Source: Atopsyche davidsoni (Eukaryota; Arthropoda; Insecta; Trichoptera; Hydrobiosidae). Taken from it: a DNA stretch of 64,000 nucleotides. Positions 10,991-31,184 of the stretch are shown here, one piece after another. The stretch is from assembly GCA_022113835.1 (NCBI GenBank), contig JAILWY010000011.1, positions 4,216,001-4,280,000 of the forward strand, written 5' to 3'. The notes beneath the pieces were generated by a model. It worked only from the letters and a program-made list of their open reading frames with translations, made no database searches and was not told the DNA's origin. A program made the translations under genes and the position numbers. Each line of letters starts with the position of its first letter. Positions within the stretch are counted from its first letter, which is position 1.

Positions 10991-12789
10991 CCAACTTTAA
11001 TATTAACATTGCATATATGCTAAATTTGGATAAACAAACTACAACGCTTGAAATTTCCAAAATAGCATTTACGAAAACTAAAATAATTTATAGTAAAATC
11101 AGGTCCACAAGTTAGTATTATCATCCCTATAGAATCAACCTCTGGTGAACTCTGGTCTCCTGAAAAAAATTTCGTGTCAAATTAACATCTTCATGTGTCC
11201 GACCGGATAAAAACTTCACATGTCCTTCGTATTGTAAATTTTTATTTTTAATTATAAACGGTTTGTCGTAATCTATAAATAAGCCCCGCGTTGTGTTGCA
11301 AATTTGCTACATAAACTATGATTTTAATTTAGCCGCTGCCATTTTAAATTCACCCTAGTTCGTTGTACGGTTGAAAGTTTTCAGGCCTCGCAAAAATGTT
11401 ATCCGTGTGTGAATTTTAACTGACTGAAAAAAATATTTTCATTGTTAAAAGTGCATATCTACAATATCCCTGAAATTATTTTTAATCCGATTGGTAATTG
11501 TTATCAAATTAATATATTTATCAATTAGTTTTATCATAAGTAGTCGATTCGATCATAAATCGCGTATAATTATTTTTGTGGATTATTACAAACGAAATAA
11601 ATATCAACTGCTGCACGAAAACACAAAAGTTATTAAAAAAATTATTTAATTAAAATTCATAATCAATTCACTCTAAGCTTTGGCGCTTAATCAACCCTTG
11701 CAATTAATAAATATCGTTTTGTTAATTTAGTGGAGCTTCCGTGATAAATTTAAAGCGTTTCGTGGGTACAAAATGGATTGGATTAATTTTATGTTAAACA
11801 CAAATACAAGATGCGACGTTTATTTAACAAAAAAAATGGTGAAAAAATGTACATGTAACCTAAAGAGTGCTTTTTAGAGAAAAAATGCCTCGTCAAAGTT
11901 CAAACTAACATCTGATGGATAAAAGTAGGTTAAACTGCAATGTTACTTTCAATTGAATATTTTCATTTTTAAAAAATATATACTCAGTACTCGCTTTTTT
12001 CACTAAACAAAAGCATAGATAAAAAAAATATTTACGGTTAAAATACTTCAGTAAACATAGATTTGGTTTATAAAATATGTTTTAGTAAAGTGTGCCATTA
12101 TTGCTGAGAAGTTTCAGGTTATCTCAAAATATATTTTTGCTTTTAAACATTGCAGTGTTTCAAATATTGTATAATATTTAGTAACAAAAAAAAATGCTTT
12201 ATTCAAGTTGTTTGTTGAATCACTGGCCTAGAAAATCTTTACCGAAATTTACTATTTCTACTTTGAAGACGTTTCACCATACAAAAAAAAAATAAAAAAT
12301 GAATACCGCATTGTGTTTAGAAAAGAAACTATCGAAGACTTTATTCATTTTCTTCCATTATTCCTTTCATGCCGATGGCTTCATATCTCCATTCGCACAA
12401 ATATTGTATCGCTTTCTTCATTTTGCGGGTTTAGATTTTCCGAATAACATACGAGCGTCCATTTTGATGCTAAACATGGTTATCAATGTTTTACAACAGC
12501 AAAAAAAAAATAGCACCACCGAGCCCATGAAAGAAGCATTCAATTGGAAACTTTGATATATTTTTTTATGTGCGTTTTGATATTTAAAAAAATTAGCAAC
12601 GACTTGCTTATAATATAATAAATAGGCAGGAGGGAGCATTTTCTAAGCCGCAAAAATGAACATGTGACAATTCTGTTTTTTTTTTTTTTTTCTACTGGGT
12701 TGTATTCGGCTTTTAATTACACTGTGTTTATTCTGCGCTGACGAATTTAATTAAGTCACTTCACCGTATTGAATACGAAATACAAAAAA
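10991..12789. other. AT-rich intergenic DNA, nothing recognised
   Basis: Long poly-A/T tracts and AT-rich sequence. The 85- and 73-codon frames around 12299-12639 overlap on opposite strands and look like chance. Confidence 0.5.
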
Positions 12790-12965
12790 AAAAACCCTCG
12801 CACGCAACGACCCCGAATAATGTCGCCCGAGCCCGCAAACACTGCGAAACAAAATTAATTTACAACTTTCGACAGCCGTGTGACATAGATTTGAGAGCTG
12901 AGAGTAACAATGTGATCCTTGGCCGTGATGTATTGTGGTAATTAATTAACTATGCAAATAATAAA
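12790..12965. promoter_or_regulatory. Candidate homeodomain/POU-rich regulatory block
   Basis: The block ends with GGTAATTAATTAACTATGCAAAT (12937-12959): tandem TAATTA homeodomain cores immediately next to an ATGCAAAT octamer, the classical POU-factor site. The preceding 140 bases are GC-richer than the surroundings and not coding. Function is inferred from motif content only. Confidence 0.3.
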
Positions 12966-13195
12966 ATAATAAAAAATAAAAAAAAACAACGTATTAGAAT
13001 TGCAATGTACTGCGATTGATTGATTAGTGATATGTTGATTGCACGCTGACAGCTAATGCGCGAGTTATCTGCCAACACTAAAAAACGAAATAATTTTTTA
13101 AAAATCTATTCCCATTGTTTCGTATTTATGAATTGTAAAGATAAAATATACAGGCGTTTATTTCACACGTGATTTATTGATTTTTTTTTGTACAG

Positions 13196-13445
13196 GAATA
13201 CGATGATAGCGGTATCGAATGTAACAAAGGACAAGAAATAGTTTTGTTTTACAAATCAAAAGGCTTCCGGTCGGCGGGGCGGTGCAAAATTGTACCCAAG
13301 GGACGTGACAAATTCGGACATCCCGAAAAGACGATTCAACCCAGAAAACGAGGCTCGTTAAATAATATGTCATCCCGGTTGGAGAGAGGGTGGAAAGCCG
13401 CGAGGGGCGGAAGCCATCACCCCCGCCCCTCGACGAGTGAAATGT
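13196..13445 (+). other. Possible exon or conserved block, unidentified
   Basis: A strong acceptor-like tract (TTTTTTTTTGTACAG) precedes 13196. From there a frame stays open for 83 codons to a TGA at 13445-13447. The product is Lys/Arg-rich with no motif I recognise. GC content is clearly above the flanks. No donor or partner exon could be fixed, so it may be a terminal exon of an unseen gene or non-coding conserved sequence. Confidence 0.25.
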
Positions 13446-13450
13446 GATGT

Positions 13451-14130
13451 CACGTTATGTGGACGCACATAAACATCACTAATTTCAGACGATTTTGGTT
13501 TCTTGGGTGTTGAGGTGCTTCAGGCTTCAATCCTCCGACGTTTCGCATTGATAATCCAAAAAAATTAATACTGACAAATTTTTTTTTGATACTCTGAAAA
13601 ATACATAGTTTTCCGCCAATATCAAAATGTTGTATTTTACGATTTTATAACAGCACTGTGACGTCAGTAAACCAAGGTTTATCTGAACTTTGTTTTAAGC
13701 ATATGACGATGCTTATGCAGGTAGTAGCTAACATCGTGGATGTTGCTATAAAGTTACGCTAACCCCACAAAGAGCTTCCGCCCAGTCTAAAATAAAAACC
13801 TACCAAATATTTTTTTTGTTTTTCTCACAATAATTACTACTGTTTTCTGCTCGTGATGTCGCTAACAAGCTTCCCTCTTTCTCTATACAGGGAACATCTG
13901 TACACATCTCCCTTCCATTGTACACTTTTACAACGAAGCCAATTGCAATTTAATTAAGGAGCATGCCAACCTCGTAGTCTGTTTATAGCGTCCCACACAT
14001 GGAGTATGGTCGTGCCCATACATTATGCGACTCAAAGAAAATAACCTTAATTAATTATACACAAATATATTATGTATTTCTTTGTGCCTTCCGGGTAGAG
14101 AACTAGCCATTTTTTTTAATTTTGTGTAAC
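13451..14130. other. Intergenic DNA, nothing recognised
   Basis: Mixed composition with no open frame, RNA gene or repeat family recognised. Confidence 0.45.
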
Positions 14131-14240
14131 TTCTTCTTTGGGTGCCTCTCCTCATAGGAGGTTGGTGACCATTTTTCTATCCCGGGTCAGTTTCACTAAC
14201 TCCTTCCTTGGACAATCAGCTGTAGGGTGATATATTTACT
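14131..14240 (+). repeat. Copy of dispersed repeat family R1 (GTGCCTCTCC..GAGGTTGG)
   Basis: It contains TTCTTCTTTGGGTGCCTCTC followed by AGGAGGTTGGTGACCA. The same core recurs at 15391, 16280 (reverse), 51641, 55761, 57173 (reverse), 60238 and 62996. I know similar 'GTGCCTCTCC...GGAGGTTGGCGACCAT' repeats as common in insect genomes but cannot name the family. Confidence 0.65.
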
Positions 14241-14727
14241 ATTTCGAAAAACAACTAAAATAGGAGACTTTACGCTTTTTTACCATCGTCAGGAGTTCTA
14301 TTCCTTTGCGCATTCTGTGCAAGACTCTCTCACTTGTGACGCGATCAATCCATGGTATTTTAAGGATTCTTCTATAAAGCCACATTTTTAAGTGTCAAAA
14401 CTTCAACTATATAAAAAAAATACTTGAGACATTACATTTGGTGAATATCCAGCGAGTTTTTTAATGTTATACCTCTTGCACATAATATTTTTCTCAAGAT
14501 GTGAAATATACTACGAGCTGCCTCAATTCTCTTTTCATAAAAGTATACGGTTAAAATTGAATTTAAATTATTTTATGATTGTTTTTTTAATCAACGTATC
14601 AAATATGAAAACATTCAGCATTCCGCTTTAATGTGATAAATCAAGAGTTTTTTTTAATTTACAGCGAGTTATCTATTTTATACGAAAAATATTTAAATTC
14701 ATTATAGAGATAAAAGCGAGTGCAAAA
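14241..14727. other. AT-rich intergenic DNA, nothing recognised
   Basis: AT-rich sequence without supported features. Confidence 0.45.
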
Positions 14728-14849
14728 GTGATCACAGCGTTTTATCTTTGGGGGTGTATTTCCAATCAGCCGGTATGTATTTCCCTCACTCCGCGTCGAA
14801 CCGAAAGCGGTCCACATAAATTATCATTAAATAATTTTCCGAAAACCCC

Positions 14850-15115
14850 GGCCATTAAAAGTGCGCTCACGTTGTCGCTAATAGCTGGCAACACCGGAGC
14901 CAGAATGGCCGCCGGACGCGCTCGGCGATTCAAAAGCAAGCGCAGGTGTCGGCCATGTCGGCCATGGCGGCCATGGCGGCCATGGGGCGGTGTTGTTACA
15001 ACGTCACTTGCGCCACGGATCGAAGCAGAACTGCGTTTTTGTTATGGGGGAACTTCGTTAATGGCCGCGGGCAGCATCGCAGACACCGGGCGCCATTTTG
15101 ATTCCCCGAAGTTTT
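14850..15115. promoter_or_regulatory. Dense GCCAT (Pho/YY1-type) cluster, PRE-like candidate
   Basis: About ten GCCAT cores on both strands fall within about 270 bp. They include GGCCATTAAAAG near 14858, four in the 9-bp repeat GGCCATGGC at 14950-14985, AATGGCCGC twice, and GCGCCATTTTG near 15090. GCCAT is the core of the Pleiohomeotic/YY1 site found in insect Polycomb response elements. The overlapping 133-codon frame (14728-15129) follows the same GC-rich patch and has no recognisable domain, so I treat it as non-coding. Activity is not shown by sequence alone. Confidence 0.3.
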
Positions 15116-15390
15116 GCGGATTTGTGTAATTAAATGATGTATTACGCGGGCGGATTTCGCGCGGTCGGAAAATGGAGGATGCTTTAATTATGCAGAATTT
15201 TATGGATGCCGAAACTCTCAAGTATACTTTCAACTGTATTTATAAAGAAAACTATTTTAAAGCCTAAATTATGAACGAAATTTTGGAAAGTTTTCACATT
15301 TTAACTTGTGCAAGGAGAGGCAGAAAATCTAATAAAAATAATTGAAAATTATTGTTTTTCATAGACGCTTTTTGATTGGTTTTTTTTTAT

Positions 15391-15725
15391 TTCTTTATCA
15401 AGTGCCTCTTCTCTGAGGAAGTTGGCGACCATTTCACTGAGAATATACTCATGCTGAGCCAGTGTAGTGAATCCCCGGATCCTTCAACACCGGAGTTTTA
15501 TATTCGAAAGAAAAATCTGCGTATTGCTGCGGCCCAATAGCATTATTATAAATCCTTACATTACAAAGCTTCAGCGTTTAGATCTGATACTCCTTATGAA
15601 GCAAACTACGGAAAAAATATTAGGAGCTCCCCTATCTCGACAAGGTACTTTCAGAGCACATCTCTCCACAATCATTCCAAGTCCACTACTCTATTACCAA
15701 TCCTTTACACACAATTATAGGCATT
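15391..15725 (+). repeat. Longer copy of dispersed repeat R1, left arm of an inverted pair
   Basis: The head (AAGTGCCTCTTCTCTGAGGA, then TTGGCGACCATTTCACTGAG) matches the other R1 copies. The tail (CTACTCTATTACCAATCC, then TTTACACACA) matches the copy at 51641-51876, so both ends of a unit of about 330 bp are visible. The head is repeated in reverse orientation at 16280-16392. Confidence 0.7.
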
Positions 15726-15859
15726 CCTAAAAATCGTTATACAATAAATATTATAAATATTCCTGTATACATTGTAGAGGAATAAATCTACAATCAATAA
15801 AACCTCACAACTAAGAGATAAAAATATATATATATCTTACCTCCCCCTCCCCACTTAGA

Positions 15860-15939
15860 CTACGGTTATGACAACAAGTCGATCGCGACACATTTCAATT
15901 ATAAAAATTAGATCTTGTGTACACAAAGCTTGGCCACCC
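15860..15939 (+). mobile_element. Right-end fragment of a hAT-like element (CTTGGCCACCCCTG)
   Basis: The segment runs from AAGTCGATCGCGACAC to CTTGGCCACCCCTG. It matches the right end of the complete MITE at 54209-54406, which has ATCGATCGTGACACG then GTTGGCCATCCCTG. No left terminal repeat is seen nearby, so it is a fragment. Confidence 0.5.
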
Positions 15940-16279
15940 CTGCTTTATAGCATGTAAACTCAAACGTCTATATAAATAATCATAATTAGCAAGCAAAATA
16001 ATCTTCCACCCTGTAGTGAGAAAACCACAATGCCTGGCGCGGAAAGTCGGTATTCTTGCGCTTCAGCCGGAGTTGGGATCGTGTATGCTGGCGATAGCAA
16101 CCCCTAAAGTTATCATCCCCCCCGCGTCCTGTGTCGCCTAACCTGCCCTGTCTTCCAGTAGGATTATTCTAAAATTAGAAAATACATCTTATCTCACTGG
16201 CATTACACTCAGGGCTGCCATCTAAAGCTGTGAAGACATTGCTAGACTCTAAATAGCCGATATTCACTTAGAAAAACTC

Positions 16280-16392
16280 GGGGATCCACTACACTATTTT
16301 CACCTTAGAAAAACATGGCTCAGCATGAGTATATGCTCAGTGAAATGATCGTCAATCTCCTCTGAGGAGAGGCACTTGATGAAGATGATTTT
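16280..16392 (-). repeat. R1 repeat copy, inverted relative to 15391
   Basis: Read on minus it gives ATCAAGTGCCTCTCCTCAGAG, TGGCTCAGCATGAG-type words in reverse and GTAGTGGATCCCC. These match 15391-15480 closely. The two arms face each other across about 800 bp that includes the hAT-like fragment and a GC-rich segment at 16020-16160. Confidence 0.65.
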
Positions 16393-18120
16393 TTTTGTAT
16401 GCGAATCAGGTGAACTTCATTCTATCAAATCTGGGGTAAAGTTGAAGATGTAATGTCGAATTACTATGATTCGATAACGTGGATTGAAATGTGGTTGTAC
16501 ACTTGAAGTCCACGTTTTTCTTTTCTGTTGCCCCTAAAAGAACAATTCTTGTTTTGCTCCAAAATAAAGCTTTCACAATAAACGGAGTAATACTGAAAAG
16601 AATCGGGTAAACGTTACCGGAACACTGATCACCGATGAACAATAAAAGCCTTTCATTTCTCCAGGGTGCTTTTATTCTCATGAAATGAAAACAATTACTT
16701 AGTGATAAAATTATATTTTGTTATCAATTAACACCATATATAGTAGAAGCGATTATATAAATAATTTACTGTGTTTTTGCATTTACAGGTTTGAGTTTAT
16801 AAATCCGCTTGATTACATGTGATATAAAAAATTTAATATATTTTATGGTTTTGTTGGCATGAAGCATGATTGAAAGGAGAAAATCAAAATAATCCGAAGC
16901 TCGTGCCAAATATCACAAGATCCCCTGACATTGAAAAATGTATAATGCAAAGCCTTCGACGCGCCGTTGTGTTCAACCCTGCTCGGAAGCAACTATTTCA
17001 TTTCTACGATAACCCGTGCATGAAATGGATACAGAATACTCCCCGGGAAAGATGGAGTTCGTTGACAAATAAAAATGCTGATCTCCAAGTCAGATCAGAA
17101 TTGGATCCATGACAGCATCGCGAAGCAAAATCTACGGTACTTTCCAGAGAATTTGAGAAATCGACACTGACTTGTCTTGGAGTTTGAGAGTAAGTTGATA
17201 AATACGGATCATTTAAACCCTGTACAGATTCTTGATTTCAACAAACATAAATAACGTGTAATTTAAAACGTATTAAAGAAATAAATTACAGTATAATTAA
17301 GGAGTTTATTTGAATTCTATGGTGTACTGCGTACATACAAAATTACCTTATATATGCTCTTATTTCGGCTTTGACTTAAATACATACGAATATCGCTTTA
17401 TTTTTTACTAAAATCTCGATTGAATCGTTTTATATTTATTACCAGATTCATAACCCAAAAATAATCAAGTCAATTTTCAACTAATACATCAATTTTAAAT
17501 TTTTATGAGGGTATTCATTATTAAACTAAAACCTACACAGTCATTCAGCGGCAGAATTTCTTTGTCAGCTGTTTTAATCTAAATTTATAAAGCCGAGAAA
17601 ATCGACTAAATAAATGATTAGCCCCAATCCTAACAAAGCTGCGATGATAATCCAAATTATACCGTAAATAAACTTAAAATTAAATACACAAATAACAATA
17701 TTATCGTGGGAAAAAACTCACGTGTTCGAGCACAAATCAATCGGCACATTTGATATATATATATAGTCACTTTTTCACATAAAATACACAATAGTATACA
17801 AGGAAACTGTTTAGTTATAATGGCGTGTTAATAATTAGATATTTTGAAGCAAAAATCACTAAAAACTCAAACAATGAGCTGAGCAATACGTCTGCCATGT
17901 TTCTAAGAACGACTTGAATGAATAATAATTTTGCACCGCGTTTGAGACTTTAACCATTGCAACAATAATTATTATTATATATGATGAAATCACTAGCGCA
18001 GCACTACTTGGAATTACTAGTGGTATATTATTGCTGTAATAATATGAAAAATAAAACATCAACAAAAATTATTTATAAAAAGATAGTTGGGTAGTAAGTA
18101 AATTAATTTTTAAAAATTGT
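16393..18120. other. Intergenic DNA, two unrecognised open frames
   Basis: Two open frames stand out slightly in composition. One is 91 codons on minus (16406-16681); the other is 80 codons on plus (16870-17112), with a basic, Trp-containing product. Neither has a motif, signal peptide or splice context I recognise. The rest is AT-rich, with a short TA tract at about 17752. Confidence 0.3.
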
Positions 18121-18360
18121 GATACTTCACGAGCCCCTCCGTATTTCGGGTCTTGTCGGCATTTCAACCACAAGTCGTTGAAAAAAGCGGCCGTTAGGGA
18201 ATTATTTTCTGGCCATTAAGTCCGCCCCTGACCAGCCTTCTCGGAGACGCTTCGTCAGCGCGGAGCGGAGCGGGATAGCTCAGTGTCGGGCTTCCGGCAT
18301 CTCAGCAAACAGCGCGTCTGCCGCAGGACCCCACAGCGGTAATTGCGAGGGTTGTCTTCT
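18121..18360. promoter_or_regulatory. GC-rich island upstream of Br140, possible promoter or 5' exon
   Basis: GC-rich sequence lies 600-830 bp upstream of the Br140 start codon and contains a CGCGGAGCGGAGCGGGATAG run. It ends in CAGCGGTAATTG, which could be a 5' UTR donor. No acceptor was verified before the ATG, so a promoter/CpG-type island is the more cautious reading. Confidence 0.3.
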
Positions 18361-18952
18361 GGAAACTAATGCTCCAATGCTCCAAGCGCAATGATTATTA
18401 TTTATCTAAGTCGAAAATTCAACATTCCTTTGTATTTGAGAATGAGAATCAAGGCAACATCTTAATTAGTATAATGTGATTCCCTGGGCGGTACTAAGCA
18501 ATAACTGCTATACTGTGTTTTAAGAGTAATTGTATACAGGGTATTTTTTATAGACATCTACTATACATATACAACCGTAATTTATTTTATTCTATATGTA
18601 TTATACGTAGTAATTATTGTGATAATATTACAAATAAAATATAATTGTGGATATGTATTTTACTGCCATCTTTGAAGCAGTAGTGAAACTAAAAGGTAAT
18701 TAATGCTAAGATAAAACAGATTCCTACATCATCCAAGCTTTTGCAATACGAATAGAGATATTTCCGTTATGTGCAAATGAGCAGACAAAACATAACCGCA
18801 AACAACTGTCAAAAGTAGGCTAAACGACTTTTTCAAGCTTTCACGAGTGACACGCCAAGTTCGGGTGCCCAAAAGCGCGAATAACCAACGCGAGATTGTT
18901 TGTGTGAACGCTTCAAATACTTATGCGCGTATAAAACAAGCGGAGAGTCAAA

Positions 18953-28195
<9,243 letters not shown>

Positions 28196-31184
28196 TCTAC
28201 GTACAGTCTCGGGTCCTGGCTCCGTGACGCTGCTAAAATGAGACTAAGGTCTTTTAAAGATTAAGTGACTTGAACAATGTGTATTATAAAGTGGTGTTTT
28301 AGGACCAATTCCGCATTGGGATGTATTTTATCTATAAATATTGTAAATATATTGTTTTTTACCTAGGATTAATACATAAATTGTATCATAGCTGAACTTC
28401 AAAATATTCTTCACCTAAGTGTAGTCAAAACCCAGTTAAAAATGAATAAAAGTAACTGTTTAAACTATTTATAAATTGTGACACCGGTGTGTTTTAAAAG
28501 TACATAATAATAATTAGATGAAAGTCTTTTATCTTTTCTACATTCATTATTAAGTAGTACTTTACTTTAGTAGGAAGTTAAAAATTCTCAAAATGGTCAT
28601 AAATAGTCAATACCATTTACTTTTGTAATTGTTAATAAGTCAATAATATCCCAGTTACTAATTTTTAAAAAAAACTCACTAATGTTAACTTTAATAACTT
28701 GATTAGAATTGTTAATTATACATTAAAAAAATTACTATATTTACTAGCACTAAATACATGCGATATTCTGACCCACGTCCAAGGCCTTTGTATCTAATAC
28801 ACGGGATAAGGCAGTTTTGGATTTTATGAATTAGTTAACGCACTCTCTTGTGATTCGTTCCACACTATCCTCACGTGACTTTCTCTGTCGGACCGACCGC
28901 ATCAGATAAATGGAAAGGAGTTTCGTGTGACATAATAAACCACACTAGCTTAAACAGAATCTTTGTAGAATTACCCAACCGTTATATACTAGAATAATTT
29001 TTAACATTGTTACTAGTATTTTCATATAATAATAAGTATTTATTTTAATTTTAATGTTTTTCTTTTGTATATGCGTGTTAAAATCCCTCTGATCTATGGA
29101 TCAATGAATGTTTATTTAATAAGTAAGAATATTTTTGTATTTACTATAAGAATGTTATTTTTTTACTTTGATAGTAGGTTATTTGTGGAACTATCATTCC
29201 TTAACATACTAATGCATTATTTATGATTGTAGCTATTAATTGATTTTTCAGTACAAATTTTAAAGTTTTTCTTATTTTAGTTGGAAAAGGTGGTAGGTTT
29301 TTTTTTTTTTAATTTATTAGATACCTTTTTTAATACCTTAAATGTTCAAAATGTAACACAACTGGAGTGTGTGCTTTTAATTTATAATTTCAAGAACTTT
29401 GTAGTATTTATAATTTTTTATTATGAAAGTTTAACTATAATGTTTAATTTTGGGCTTGTGGTATTTCATTGACTCGCCTCTTTCTACTGTAATATGTTTT
29501 TAATTTATTAAATGTGAAAAAATATCTTTTGAAAGCTAAATGCACTCACCATCTTACTGATAGCTATAATGTTGTATTTATACATATATAATTTCTGATT
29601 GTTATGAACTTAGCCCAACTTGTAGATCTGATTCAAACCACCTAATGGAGAGAAATTTAGAGCTCAGCAACCATGGTGTACTCTGAGTACAGTTAAATTA
29701 ATCTTGGCTGAATGTATGGTATTATAGATTTATCTTGCCAGATGTATTGGTGTAAATATATATTAAACACACTAAAGGTTGCTATCATCTTTACTCCGCT
29801 CTTATCTAGTTTTCACCATAGGTTCGACTTCATATCCTACCTAGACTACTCAACATTTAATTGAAAGTACAATATTTTATTTCTTAATACTCAGTACATC
29901 TTCATTTTAAAAGTGGATCTAATTAAACAAATATAGAGTCAATCGAATTTATTGCATGATATGGCAATCGGAAATAATACATACCTATATTGTTAAGAAA
30001 TAAGAGGAATGCCACATAAAATAGCTTCCATTATCAATAAGGTATCCTCCGCAGGTTTTTCTTTTGCTTCACACTTATTAAAGATGAGGTTAACCTGAAT
30101 TGTACATAATAATTTGTTGTCTTGGTAGTTTGTTATGCAGTTTTTTTGTTGTTGTTTGTAATAAAATGATTTCATTTCATGAAAATTTTAACTCCCATCG
30201 TATGTGAGAGGCACCATGCAAGCATAATTATACTTTTTTATGTACATATGTGTTAAAATGTTGTCTTTATTTAATGTTTAGGCAAAAAGGTTTTAAACTT
30301 TCTGTTTATCATGATATATAGAGCAATATATGTATAAAGATGAAATGAACTTTTTTTATTTGTATGGATTCTCCTTTATATTTAATAATACCTTGATACA
30401 GACCCCCTATAACATAATGCCAGCTGGAATGTTCAGAATCAATAAAGGTATGTTTTTACTCGTGCTATAAATATATATTAATTTGTGAACTTTAAAAAAA
30501 CACTAATATTTACTTATGTAGTTTTTATTTAATATTCTTCACTCGATAAGGCCCTGGTGAAGTTATATACTAATTACAAGAAACAACCTCAATTTTGTAC
30601 ATGACGAGTACTCCAGGTGGTAGGTGTGAAAAGAGATAATTATTAATGCAAACTTCCATGTGTTATCTTAAAATATATTCATTTGATAAATTAAAAATTC
30701 CTATATATGTAGGCATGGTTCTGTCTTTTCTCTGATAGGTTTGTTATCCGCTTAAAATATTTTATTGATGGCTGACAAATCAAATTATTTAAGCTGATGT
30801 ATCTACCAAAGTATCCATGATAAATATTGTCTGATAGTTCAGAAATTAAGTAAATCAAATTAAAAATACTTGAAATTAAAAAATAAACTGTCAAATTTTA
30901 AGGAGCAGTTGATATATATATATTTATAGTGATATAATATATATTTTTTAATAAATGTTTTTTGTTTGTGGGTCTTTATCTCATTCTGCTCTATGGCACA
31001 TCTTGATTGTCTATGATTGTTCCAACTGTCACATCACTGATCCGATGAATTGCTGTCAATTTTTCAATATTTCCCATGTCATTTTTAAATGTATTGAATT
31101 ACTGTAACTAGAAATCTATGTTTAATTTGAGTTCAAGTATCGTTGTTTTATAATCCTCCTGCAAAGGTTCTAAGCTTCGCCATA
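28196..31184 (+). other. Br140 3' UTR and intergenic spacer before VPS29
   Basis: AT-rich sequence with several AATAAA signals (for example 28445 and near 30440). The 3' end of Br140 cannot be fixed. The frames at 29281, 29993 and 30691 are AT-rich chance frames. Confidence 0.5.

Noticed and set aside
14728..15129. 133-codon open frame
   Set aside because: It tracks a GC-rich, GCCAT-repeat patch, has low-complexity Arg-rich sequence and no domain or splice partner.
16870..17112. 80-codon open frame as a gene
   Set aside because: No homology recognised, no promoter or splice evidence.
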